From Chloroflexota bacterium (lineage in GTDB: Bacteria; Chloroflexota; Dehalococcoidia; JACPPY01): 11,753 nucleotides of DNA. Shown one piece after another: positions 1-6,830 of the stretch. The stretch lies in the NCBI GenBank assembly GCA_016189825.1, contig JACPRR010000195.1, positions 1 through 11,753 on the forward strand. Reading direction: 5' to 3'. The notes under the pieces are model-generated. The model saw only the letters and a list, made by a program, of their open reading frames with translations, was not told where the DNA came from and did no database searches. Positions within the stretch are counted from its first letter, which is position 1. Each line of letters opens with the position of its first letter. Made by a program: the position numbers and the translations under genes.

Positions 1-476
1 CCAGCTACCAGAGGTACCTCGCATTCCGAAACATAGTGCCGGTTGATGTTGGAATTCGAGGCGAGGAGATACCCTTCACCGAGATATCGTTGCTGTGGCG
101 GAGCCGGAAGGCGGTCCTTTCTCTATGTGGCTCCAGGTGCAAGCGCTGTGGCACGCCCCAGTATCCTCCCCAGCGAATATGTGTTAATCCGGACTGCGGA
201 GCGGTGGACGAGATGGCGGAGTACTGTTTCGCTGGCAAGAAGGCGGCGCTTGCAACCTATACCGCCGACTACCTGGCCGCCGGGGTGGAATCGCCGGCGC
301 TTTACGGGACCCTTGACTTTGAGGGCGGCGGGACCTTCCCCTTCGATATCACCGACTGCAGCCTGGAAGACCTCAAGGTGGGCATGCGGATGGAGATGAC
401 CTTCCGGAAGAAATATGTTGACGAGGCCCGGGGTCATCACGGCTACCATTGGAAGGCGACGCCCGACCGCGCTTGA
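1..476 (+). CDS. DUF35 zinc-ribbon/OB-fold acyl-CoA-associated protein, 5'-partial
   Basis: The frame is open from the window edge (first full codon at 3), so the gene probably starts upstream. A GTG at 36 is the first possible start inside the window but has no Shine-Dalgarno, and the residues before it (SYQRYLAFRN) look like real protein. Seen: a rubredoxin-like zinc ribbon with CxxC (C46, C49 of the visible 157 residues) and a second pair C60 and C65, followed by a beta-rich OB-fold with the family-type stretch ALYGTLDFEGGG. DUF35 proteins bind acyl-CoA and bridge or support thiolases and HMG-CoA synthases. In several bacteria and archaea the domain is fused to the C-terminus of an HMG-CoA-synthase-like protein, and the leading residues here suggest such a fusion (inference). 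The thiolase 45 nt downstream is its likely partner and they probably form one operon. Confidence 0.82.
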   Translation, partial: SYQRYLAFRNIVPVDVGIRGEEIPFTEISLLWRSRKAVLSLCGSRCKRCGTPQYPPQRICVNPDCGAVDEMAEYCFAGKKAALATYTADYLAAGVESPALYGTLDFEGGGTFPFDITDCSLEDLKVGMRMEMTFRKKYVDEARGHHGYHWKATPDRA

Positions 477-521
477 GGTAACCCGGGGGACCAGGGGAAT
501 GCTGCGCAGGGAGCAGGAAAG

Positions 522-1724
522 ATGGCAAGTGGCATTAGAGACAAAGTGGCGATAGTCGGCATGGGCTGCACTGCTTTCGGGGAACGCTGGGACAAGAGCG
601 CGGAGGACCTCATGGTAGATGCCTTCCTCGAAGCCGTGAATGACGCCGGCATGGAGAAGAAGGACATACAGGCTGCCTGGCTGGGCACTCATTTCGACGA
701 GGCGAGCGTGGGCAAAGGCGCGGTGCCGCTGGCGCTGACATTGAAACTGCCCTTCATTCCTGTGACCCGCGTCGATAACTACTGCGCTACCGGGACTGAA
801 GCCCTGAGAGCCGCCTGCTACGCCGTAGCTTCCGGCGCGTACGACGTGTGCCTGGCTCTCGGGGTGGAGAAGCTGAAGGACGTCGGGTACGGCGGCCTGC
901 CCGGTGGCGCCATACTCGGGCAACTGAACAGGTTTATCTATCCAAACTGGACGGCGCCGGGCATGTTCGCCATGATGGCCACGGCATACTTTGCCAAATA
1001 CGGCATCTCCCTCGAAGAAGGGAAAAGCATGCTGGCCAGGATCTCTGTCAAGAGCCACCACAACGGCTCACTGAACCCGAAGGCGCACCTGCGCAGGGAG
1101 ATCACGGTCGAACAGGCCATGAAAGCTCCGATGATCGCCTGGCCTCTCGGCCTCTTCGATTGCTGTGGAGTCAGCGATGGCGCTGCCGCCGCTATTGTCA
1201 CCCGTGCGGACATGGCGGCGCGATTCAGGAGCGACCCGGTGCATATCAAGTCCATCCAGATTGCCGCCAGTTCCGGAGAGGAACTGATGTATAACAACTG
1301 GGACAGGTCTCACGTGGAACCGGCGGTACGAGCGGCGAACAAGGCCTATGAGGAGGCCGGAATACGGGACCCGCGAGCCGAAATTCGCCTGGCCGAAGTC
1401 CACGATTGTTTCTCGATAACGGAGGCAGTCGCCATGGAGGACCTGCGATTCAGTCCCCGGGGAAGGGTCAAGGAGGACATCGAAGCCGGCCGCTTCAACC
1501 TGAACGGGCCGCAGCCGGTGCAACCAGACGGCGGCCTGAAATGCTTCGGCCACCCGGTGGGCGCTTCCGGGTTGAGGATGGCCTACGAGATCTACAAGCA
1601 GCTCCAGGGGAAGGCCCAGAAGCCGGAACGGCAGATCAAGGACGCGCGGATAGGTCTGACCCATAACATGGGGCTTTTCCCGTCCAATAACCTGGTGAGC
1701 GTTTGCATCCTGGGACTGCCCTGA
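522..1724 (+). CDS. Thiolase, SCP-x/acetyl-CoA acetyltransferase type
   Basis: A 400-aa protein of full thiolase length. The ATG at 522 is preceded by AGGGAG 8 nt upstream, which fixes the start. Seen: the N-terminal strand VAIVGMGCTAFG (residues 9-20), a nucleophilic cysteine in DNYCATGTEA (C88), a HDCF motif (H294) and the CFGHPVGASG motif with catalytic H344. The usual C-terminal Cys-x-Gly motif of biosynthetic thiolases is replaced by THNMG (380-384), as in the non-specific lipid-transfer/SCP-x branch. Known for the family: reversible condensation or CoA-dependent cleavage of acyl-CoA and 3-ketoacyl-CoA. Substrate cannot be told from sequence. It follows the DUF35 gene closely, and DUF35 proteins are known partners of this thiolase branch, so a complex is likely. 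Confidence 0.9.
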   Translation: MASGIRDKVAIVGMGCTAFGERWDKSAEDLMVDAFLEAVNDAGMEKKDIQAAWLGTHFDEASVGKGAVPLALTLKLPFIPVTRVDNYCATGTEALRAACYAVASGAYDVCLALGVEKLKDVGYGGLPGGAILGQLNRFIYPNWTAPGMFAMMATAYFAKYGISLEEGKSMLARISVKSHHNGSLNPKAHLRREITVEQAMKAPMIAWPLGLFDCCGVSDGAAAAIVTRADMAARFRSDPVHIKSIQIAASSGEELMYNNWDRSHVEPAVRAANKAYEEAGIRDPRAEIRLAEVHDCFSITEAVAMEDLRFSPRGRVKEDIEAGRFNLNGPQPVQPDGGLKCFGHPVGASGLRMAYEIYKQLQGKAQKPERQIKDARIGLTHNMGLFPSNNLVSVCILGLP

Positions 1725-1740
1725 ACCGGCGTCCACGATC

Positions 1741-1812
1741 GGTGGATTTCCACCCACGGCTGAAGCCGTGGGCATGGGAATTCGTATCTATGCCCCAGGC
1801 TTTAGCCTGGGG
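1741..1812. repeat. Cluster of three palindromes (IS200/IS605-end-like)
   Basis: Three perfect inverted repeats lie within 72 nt after the thiolase: GGTGGA-TT-TCCACC (1741-1754), CCCACGGCT-GA-AGCCGTGGG (1753-1772, 9-bp stem) and CCCCAGGCT-TT-AGCCTGGGG (1793-1812, 9-bp stem). The last two share the GGCT..AGCC apex. Pairs of GC-rich hairpins with this apex are typical of the subterminal ends of IS200/IS605 (tnpA/tnpB) elements and of short non-autonomous derivatives; no transposase is present here, so a remnant or mini-element is an inference. There is no clear T-tract, although the hairpins could still stop or stabilise the thiolase transcript. Confidence 0.6.
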
Positions 1813-1903
1813 TAGCGGAGACACCTCAGTGGTTCTCCCACCCTGGCATTGTAGGCTAATTGAGTTACCATAATATCCACGGATTACGGTGGCGTAGTCG
1901 GGG

Positions 1904-1932
1904 TTGACTTCCGCTGGCGAACCGTTTACCAT
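1904..1932 (+). promoter_or_regulatory. Candidate sigma70 promoter of the DtxR-family gene
   Basis: TTGACT (1904-1909, 5 of 6 consensus) and TACCAT (1927-1932, 4 of 6) are separated by exactly 17 nt. They lie about 75 nt before the ATG at 2006, giving a leader of roughly 67 nt. The position after the palindrome cluster fits a separate transcription unit for the regulator. The -10 is mediocre, so this is tentative. Confidence 0.45.
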
Positions 1933-2005
1933 TTGCTGTGGCTAACAAGCCGAGTGAGTGTTTCTCATCCTGCCGCGTTATGATTCCTGGGAGCGCGAGG
2001 GTAGT

Positions 2006-2689
2006 ATGACCGAGCAGAAGGGGCCGACCTCAAGGATAGAGGAATACCTGGAATCAATGGTCAACATGACGGCGGAGGGGAAGCCGGTGCTAGCAGCCCG
2101 GCTGGCGGAGCGGCTCGGCGTGGCGCCGGCCACTGTTTCGGTAACGTTGCAGCGAATGGCGCGCGACGGCCTGATAACCGTCAGCAAGGACAAGGAAATC
2201 TCCCTCACCAGGAAAGGCAACAACGCCGCACTCACTGTCCTCAAACGCCACCGGCTCGCCGAGAGACTGCTGGTTGATATTCTGGGGGTCGAATGGCACG
2301 AGGTCCACGAGGAAGCCTGTCTTCTCGAGCACGCCATCTCGCCGAAGGTAGAGGAACGTCTGGAGCAAGTTCTGAAGCACCCTGCCATTTGTCCGCACGG
2401 GAACCCGATCCCGAGCAACAGTAAGTTGCCGCCGGCCCGCGGCGTTTCTTTGACCTCGGTGTCCGAGGGGGCCAGGATTACCGTGGTCCGGATAACTGAA
2501 GAGGCGACGCGAGATCACCGGCTTATGGAATACCTCCATGATTTGGGCGTCGTCCCCGGCGCGACTTTCACCGTGAAGCAGTTGGCCCCGTACGCTGGGA
2601 CCATCGTGCTGGCGTCGGACAGCCGGGAGGTCACCCTGAGCATGGCGACATCCGAGATGATCTGGGTCACCACGGCCCAGTCCGCCTGA
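2006..2689 (+). CDS. DtxR/IdeR-family metal-dependent transcriptional repressor
   Basis: A 227-aa protein. ATG 2006 was chosen over the GTG at 1958 because the DtxR fold begins just after it and GAGGG precedes it. Domains: winged HTH at about 8-72 (LAARLAERLGVAPATVSVTLQRM), dimerisation and metal-binding helices at about 73-140, and a C-terminal SH3/FeoA-like domain at about 145-225. Metal ligands align by spacing with Corynebacterium DtxR: H82, E86, H101, C105, E108 and H109 match H79, E83, H98, C102, E105 and H106. The Cys at the C102 position is the iron-type signature, but the DtxR Met10 position is Glu13 here, closer to the Asp of MntR, so Fe versus Mn preference is not certain. As a family member it should bind operators when metal-loaded. 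The ferric transporter that starts 261 nt downstream is the obvious target. Confidence 0.9.
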   Translation: MTEQKGPTSRIEEYLESMVNMTAEGKPVLAARLAERLGVAPATVSVTLQRMARDGLITVSKDKEISLTRKGNNAALTVLKRHRLAERLLVDILGVEWHEVHEEACLLEHAISPKVEERLEQVLKHPAICPHGNPIPSNSKLPPARGVSLTSVSEGARITVVRITEEATRDHRLMEYLHDLGVVPGATFTVKQLAPYAGTIVLASDSREVTLSMATSEMIWVTTAQSA

Positions 2690-2778
2690 CCGGTCCTGGA
2701 AAGCACGGGGTCGCTTCTCCCGAAAGGGTTCCACTTCCCCCCTTGCATTTAGTCCTCCCTGCCTCCTGAAGTCAGCAT

Positions 2779-2807
2779 TTGACACGCCATGTTAGGTAGC
2801 ATATACT
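2779..2807 (+). promoter_or_regulatory. Strong sigma70-type promoter of the iron transporter operon
   Basis: A perfect TTGACA (2779-2784), a 17-nt spacer and TATACT (2802-2807, 5 of 6) form a near-consensus promoter. Transcription would begin near 2814, leaving a leader of about 137 nt before the binding-protein ATG. This makes the transporter a unit separate from the regulator gene. Confidence 0.72.
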
Positions 2808-2809
2808 AA
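2792..2809 (+). promoter_or_regulatory. DtxR-box-like operator overlapping the -10
   Basis: TTAGGTAGCATATACTAA covers the -10 hexamer. Against the known DtxR/IdeR consensus (TTAGGTTAGSCTAACCTAA) it keeps TTAGGT at one end and CTAA at the other, with about 15 of 19 positions matched if a single base is allowed to be missing. Its inner part is not palindromic, so it is a degenerate site. Location on the promoter of an iron transporter, next to a DtxR-family gene, is what makes it credible. Confidence 0.45.
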
Positions 2810-2813
2810 TGCA

Positions 2814-2950
2814 GTCGGTGCGAGGACACTAAGGCGATCTGGTCTGCCAGGCAACGTTTACCCGGGGCGTTGACGACGCGGCTGATCCGAACCCCGAGTT
2901 GAGCCTCTCGTAGCCAGACTACACAAGAGAACAGGAAAGGAAGACTTACC
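2814..2950 (+). other. Untranslated leader of the iron transporter operon
   Basis: About 137 nt between the inferred start of transcription and the ATG. It holds a weak two-part fold (CGGGG at 2863-2867 with CCCCG at 2892-2896, enclosing a short GCGT/ACGC stem) and ends with AAAGGAAG (2936-2943), 7 nt before the ATG, as the ribosome binding site. No known riboswitch consensus was recognised. Confidence 0.35.
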
Positions 2951-3979
2951 ATGCGCGAATGGACCCTCGTTTTGGCCGTGCCTGCGCTGATCGCAGCACT
3001 GGCGGCAGTAGCCTGCGCCGGGCCCGCGCCCGCTACAACCACGACGGCAAAGCCGCAGACACTGACCATATACTCTGGCAGGGCTGAAAGCCTTGTGGCC
3101 CCAATCATCGACCAGTTCAGCAAAGCAACCGGCGTGAAAGTCCAGGTCCGCTACGGCGGCACCTCCGAGCTCGCCGCGACCATTCTGGAAGAGGGGCAGA
3201 ACAGCCCGGCTGATATCTTCTATGCGCAGGACCCGGCAGGACTGGGCGCGGTCAGCACCCGTTTCGCGACGCTGTCGAACGACATTGTCTCCGGTGTCAA
3301 GCCGCAGTTCCGTGCCGCGGATGGCAAATGGGTAGGAATATCTGGTCGCGCCAGGGTTGTAGTCTACAACACGCAAAAACTCTCCGAGGCCAACCTGCCC
3401 GCTGACATCTGGGACTTCACCGACCCCAAGTGGAAGGGCCGGCTTGGTTGGGCGCCGACCAACGGCTCTTTCCAGGCCATGGTGACCGCGATGCAGGCGC
3501 TATGGGGTGATGGCAAGACCAGGGACTGGCTCACCGCCATGAAGGCCAACAACCCAAAGGTCTACTCCAATAACACCGGCATCGTGACGGCGGTAGGCAA
3601 CGGGGAGATCGATGCTGGTTTCGTCAACCACTACTACCTGTTCTCCTTCCTGCAGGAGAAAGGCGAGGCGTTCCCCGCCCGCAACTATCATCTGAGAGGC
3701 GGCGGACCCGGCGCCACCATACTTGTTTCCGGCGCAGGGATACTGGAGACCTCCAAGAACAAGGAGGTCGCTGCGCGCTTCCTCTCGTTCATGCTCTCGC
3801 CGGTGGCGCAGCAGTACTTCGCCGGAAAGACATACGAATACCCGGTAATAGACGGTGTGGGCACGCACCGCGTTTTGAAGCCACTGGCGGAGATCAACGC
3901 CCCGCAGGTCAGCATGGCCCAGATGGCCGATCTCAAGAAGACGCTCGATCTTCTCAGGGTGACGGGAGTAACGCCGTAG
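2951..3979 (+). CDS. fbpA: Ferric iron ABC transporter, substrate-binding lipoprotein
   Basis: A 342-aa extracytoplasmic binding protein of the FbpA/FutA/AfuA class. Seen: a signal peptide with hydrophobic core (residues 5-21) and a lipobox-like AVA-C with C22, then a Pro/Thr-rich linker (23-37), so it is probably anchored in the membrane outer face. The mature domain opens with the family motif TIYSGRAESLV (39-49). Iron-binding residues are visible as the adjacent tyrosines in NHYYLF (Y228, Y229), with conserved Y139 in VVYN. Arg44 in YSGR takes the place of the His of Haemophilus FbpA, as in the FutA-like subclass. The -3 lipobox residue is Ala rather than Leu, slightly atypical. It is the first gene of the transporter operon, behind a strong promoter. 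Iron is the best-supported ligand; other metals are less likely. Confidence 0.9.
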   Translation: MREWTLVLAVPALIAALAAVACAGPAPATTTTAKPQTLTIYSGRAESLVAPIIDQFSKATGVKVQVRYGGTSELAATILEEGQNSPADIFYAQDPAGLGAVSTRFATLSNDIVSGVKPQFRAADGKWVGISGRARVVVYNTQKLSEANLPADIWDFTDPKWKGRLGWAPTNGSFQAMVTAMQALWGDGKTRDWLTAMKANNPKVYSNNTGIVTAVGNGEIDAGFVNHYYLFSFLQEKGEAFPARNYHLRGGGPGATILVSGAGILETSKNKEVAARFLSFMLSPVAQQYFAGKTYEYPVIDGVGTHRVLKPLAEINAPQVSMAQMADLKKTLDLLRVTGVTP

Positions 3980-3983
3980 CACT

Positions 3984-5621
3984 ATGGAAGTGGCAGTTGC
4001 CCGATCTCAGGCGTTGAGCGATGTTGCAGGCAGGACCCGCGGGGGGTCTCGACATTCGAGACCCCCCGCCAGCCTATGGTTGCCGGCAGCTCTGGTGGCG
4101 GTTGCAGTGGCGATACCCCTGGTCTATCTGCTGCTGCGGGCATTCGGCGCCGGTGGCGAGATATGGGACCTCCTGCTGCGTCGACGCACTCTCGAGATAC
4201 TGGGCCGCACTGTAGCGCTGGCAGGGACAGTGACCACGCTTTGCGCCTTGATAACCCTTCCGCTGGCCTGGCTGATTGTGCGCACTGACATGCCATTGCG
4301 TCGCACATGCCGGGTGCTATCTGCCCTGCCGCTGGTCATACCGAGCTATGTCGCAGGCCTGGTCGTTGTCGCGGCCCTCGGGCCGAGGGGCGCTCTGCAA
4401 CAACTGCTTGCCCCCTTGGGCGTGGAGAGGCTGCCGGAGATATACGGCTTTCCGGGGGCCACTTTGACAGTGACCATGGTTGCCTTCCCATACATGTTGC
4501 TCACATTAATGGCCTCCATGCGTGGTCTCGACCCTTGCCTGGAGGAGGCCTCGCGCAGCATGGGTTGCAGCCCCTGGCGCACCTTCTGGAGGGTGGTCTT
4601 CCCCCAGTTGCGCCCCGCATTGGCCGCGGGAGGGCTTCTTGTGGCACTGTACTCGCTCCGCGACTTCGGAGCAGTCTCCCTGTTGAAATACGAGACCTTC
4701 ACCTGGGCCATCTATCTTCAGTACCAAACATCATTCGACAGGGTGCTGGCTGCGGCGCTGGCGGTGATACCGGTCCTGATCGCTGTGATCTTCCTGGTTG
4801 TGGAGATGCGCACCAGGGGCCGTTCGCGATACCACCGTGCAACAGGCACGGCCAGGCCCTCCGCCCTTGTGCGGCTAGGCCAGTGGAAACTGCTAGCCCT
4901 TTCCTTCTGTTCGCTTGTCATCCTTCTCTCAGTTGCCTTGCCGGTGGCTGTCCTCGGCTACTGGTTAGGGAAGGGTTTCTCTAACGCGGAGCCGCTTCGA
5001 CTGGCATGGAGTACTGTCGCCAACTCGGGTTATGCCTCGGCTCTAGCAGCGGCGGTCGCTGCCGTGGCCGCCATTCCTGTGGCCATTCTTTCCGTCCGGC
5101 ACAGCAGCAAACCGAGCGTGCTGCTCGAGCGCGCCACCTATGTGGGCTTCGCCTTGCCAGGCATTGTCATCGCGTTGGCCCTCGTCTTCTTTGCTGCCAA
5201 CTACGCCCCGGTGGTCTACCAAACGCTGGGCCTCCTGGTTGTGGCATACGTCATCCTTTTCCTGCCCCAGGCGGTGGGTTCGGCCGAGTCTTCCTTGCGC
5301 CAGGTCAATCCGCATATCGAGGACGCCGCCCGCAGCCTGGGCAGTTCTCCAACGAAGGTCATACGCACGATTACGGTGCCGTTGCTGCGACCCGGGATCG
5401 TTGCCGGCGCTGCGCTGGTGTTTCTCACCGCAATGAAGGAACTGCCTGCGACGCTCATACTGGGCCCGATCGGCTTCAAGACGCTTGCCACCTCCGCCTG
5501 GTCCGCTGCCTCGGAGGGTCTCTTTGCCAGCGCCGCGCTCCCGGCCCTTCTCCTGCTTCTGGTGTCATCGGCGCCAATGGCTTTTCTCACGCTGAGCCAA
5601 AGGAAGGGAGAGGGCCTATGA
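3984..5621 (+). CDS. fbpB: Ferric iron ABC transporter, two-domain fused permease
   Basis: A 545-aa inner-membrane protein with two tandem permease halves, about 12 membrane segments, as usual for FbpB. The two ATPase-docking EAA loops are clear: EEASRSMGCSPWRTF (187-201) and EDAARSLGSSPTKVI (446-460). A cytoplasmic N-terminus precedes the first membrane segment at about 31-52. The ATG at 3984 is only 4 nt after the binding-protein stop, but its Shine-Dalgarno is poor (GGGAG about 14 nt away). A 14-bp hairpin at codons 19-29 sits in the non-conserved N-terminal tail, so a start further in (for example TTG at 4014 or 4080) cannot be excluded. It overlaps the ATPase gene by ATGA. Confidence 0.88.
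   Translation: MEVAVARSQALSDVAGRTRGGSRHSRPPASLWLPAALVAVAVAIPLVYLLLRAFGAGGEIWDLLLRRRTLEILGRTVALAGTVTTLCALITLPLAWLIVRTDMPLRRTCRVLSALPLVIPSYVAGLVVVAALGPRGALQQLLAPLGVERLPEIYGFPGATLTVTMVAFPYMLLTLMASMRGLDPCLEEASRSMGCSPWRTFWRVVFPQLRPALAAGGLLVALYSLRDFGAVSLLKYETFTWAIYLQYQTSFDRVLAAALAVIPVLIAVIFLVVEMRTRGRSRYHRATGTARPSALVRLGQWKLLALSFCSLVILLSVALPVAVLGYWLGKGFSNAEPLRLAWSTVANSGYASALAAAVAAVAAIPVAILSVRHSSKPSVLLERATYVGFALPGIVIALALVFFAANYAPVVYQTLGLLVVAYVILFLPQAVGSAESSLRQVNPHIEDAARSLGSSPTKVIRTITVPLLRPGIVAGAALVFLTAMKELPATLILGPIGFKTLATSAWSAASEGLFASAALPALLLLLVSSAPMAFLTLSQRKGEGL
4039..4069 (+). other. 14-bp perfect hairpin inside the start of the permease gene
   Basis: Positions 4039-4052 (GCGGGGGGTCTCGA) pair perfectly with 4056-4069 around a CAT loop. 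It begins 60 nt after the binding-protein stop and falls in codons 19-29 of the permease, in a region with no family conservation. There is no T-tract, so it is not a classical terminator. Stable hairpins between a binding-protein gene and its permease are known (malE-malF) to protect the upstream mRNA and lower downstream expression; that role is inferred here. Confidence 0.7.
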
Positions 5622-6652
5622 CGCGCCTGGCGCTGCGCTGCAGCGGCTTAGCAAAGAGTTTCAACGGAACGGCGGCGGTGAGGAATGTGAGCGTAGATGT
5701 GGAGGAAGGCCGTTTCCTGGCGCTGCTCGGGCCGAGCGGCTGTGGCAAGACCACCCTGCTCAGGCTGATCGCGGGCTTCGAGACACCCGATGCGGGCACG
5801 ATCGAGATACTGGGCAAAGCCGTTGCCGGGCCAGCGGCATGGGTCCCACCGGAGAAGAGGCGGGTGGGTATCGTCTTCCAGGACTACGCCCTGTTCCCGC
5901 ACATGGATGTGGCGCGCAACATTGCCTATGGCTTGCCCGGGGAAAAGGCGGCGCATCGAGTAAGCGAAATGCTTTCGCTGGTGGGCCTTGGAGGGTTCGC
6001 CCGGCGGATGCCGCACGAGCTGTCAGGGGGAGAACAGCAACGAGTGGCCATAGCCCGGGCTTTGGCCCCTGCCCCTGACGTCCTGTTGCTCGACGAACCC
6101 TTCTCCAGCCTCGACGCCGACCTCCGGGCCAGGGTGCGCGCCGACATCAAGACTATTTTGACCACGGCCAGGTCAACGGTCATCTTCGTCACGCACGATC
6201 AGGAGGAGGCGCTGTTCATGGGGGACAGGGTCGGCGTGATGAACTCGGGCCGGTTGGAGCAAGTGGCCGCGCCGCAGGAAATCTTCCACTGCCCGGCAAC
6301 GCCCTTCGTGGCGCAGTTCGTAGGCATCGCTGACTTCATTGACGGAGAGACCGCCGGTTCGCAGGTACTGACCGAGGTCGGGCAGTTGCCCCTCCGCTGC
6401 GAGTTTCCGCCAGGGACCAAGGTCCGGGTGATGCTCCGGCCCGACGTGGTGGCCTTGCGCGCCGACCCCGCCGGCGCCGGCGAGGTCGTGGGCAGGGTCT
6501 TCCAGGGCATACACTACCTTTACCATGTGAGGCTCGGCTCCGGGGCCATGATTCGCTCTTTGCAGCACCATGATAGGGACTACCCCGCCGGAACGCGGGT
6601 GGCGATCACACTAGACGAAAGCCACCAGGCAGTCTGCTTCCCCAGCCACTAA
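5618..6652 (+). CDS. fbpC: Ferric iron ABC transporter, ATP-binding protein
   Basis: A 344-aa ATPase. The ATG at 5618 overlaps the permease stop (ATGA) and is preceded by GGGAGAGGG; the frame is open far upstream but that part is an off-frame reading of the permease. Seen: Walker A GPSGCGKTT (38-46), Q-loop VFQDYALFPH (Q88), signature LSGGEQQR (135-142), Walker B VLLLDEP (155-161), D-loop SSLD, and H-loop VTHDQEEAL (H193). The remaining ~100 residues (about 240-344) form a TOBE-type regulatory domain, the usual architecture for FbpC/PotA-like ATPases. It energises iron import through the fused permease, with translational coupling keeping the two in proportion. Confidence 0.92.
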   Translation: MTRLALRCSGLAKSFNGTAAVRNVSVDVEEGRFLALLGPSGCGKTTLLRLIAGFETPDAGTIEILGKAVAGPAAWVPPEKRRVGIVFQDYALFPHMDVARNIAYGLPGEKAAHRVSEMLSLVGLGGFARRMPHELSGGEQQRVAIARALAPAPDVLLLDEPFSSLDADLRARVRADIKTILTTARSTVIFVTHDQEEALFMGDRVGVMNSGRLEQVAAPQEIFHCPATPFVAQFVGIADFIDGETAGSQVLTEVGQLPLRCEFPPGTKVRVMLRPDVVALRADPAGAGEVVGRVFQGIHYLYHVRLGSGAMIRSLQHHDRDYPAGTRVAITLDESHQAVCFPSH

Positions 6653-6816
6653 CACCGTTTCTGAGCCTCCCGCGAAAGGCAAAAGCGATTACGAATTCGC
6701 TGGCCTTGCCAGCCGCGTTACCCCACGTCATACCTCCTCCTATCACGACTATCTCGGTTCTGCCCCGCATGTGCTATTCTATGTGGCAACCGCCCCTGAT
6801 CGGCAGATTGTGCTCC

Positions 6817-6822
6817 GAGGAG
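6817..6822 (+). promoter_or_regulatory. Ribosome binding site that sets the MFS start
   Basis: GAGGAG lies 8 nt before GTG 6831. No comparable site precedes the earlier in-frame GTG at 6771, and the residues between them do not look like a transporter N-terminus. This places the start at 6831. Confidence 0.7.
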
Positions 6823-6830
6823 TTGACCCA

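Noticed and set aside
123..1061. 312-aa minus-strand frame opposite the DUF35 and thiolase genes
   Set aside because: Antisense shadow; low-complexity, His/Pro/Gly-rich residues and no recognisable domain, while the plus strand carries clear catalytic motifs.
1852..1859. TAGGCTAA as a DtxR-box core upstream of the regulator gene
   Set aside because: Only the eight-base core matches; both flanks fail, and it lies about 45 nt upstream of the candidate -35. Too weak to list as a site.
1636..1932. 98-aa minus-strand frame across the palindrome cluster
   Set aside because: It runs through the thiolase 3' end and the palindromes, has no family resemblance and no ribosome site; an open frame through structured non-coding DNA.
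5006..5617. Long upstream extension of the iron ATPase frame
   Set aside because: It is an out-of-frame reading of the permease gene; the ABC ATPase fold starts at the ATGA overlap at 5618.
6699..6713. GCTGGC-CTT-GCCAGC hairpin after the iron ATPase as a terminator
   Set aside because: Only a 6-bp stem with no following T-run; could be chance in GC-rich DNA.
6771..6830. GTG at 6771 as the MFS start
   Set aside because: No ribosome site and a non-transporter-like 20-residue extension; GTG 6831 has GAGGAG at the right spacing.
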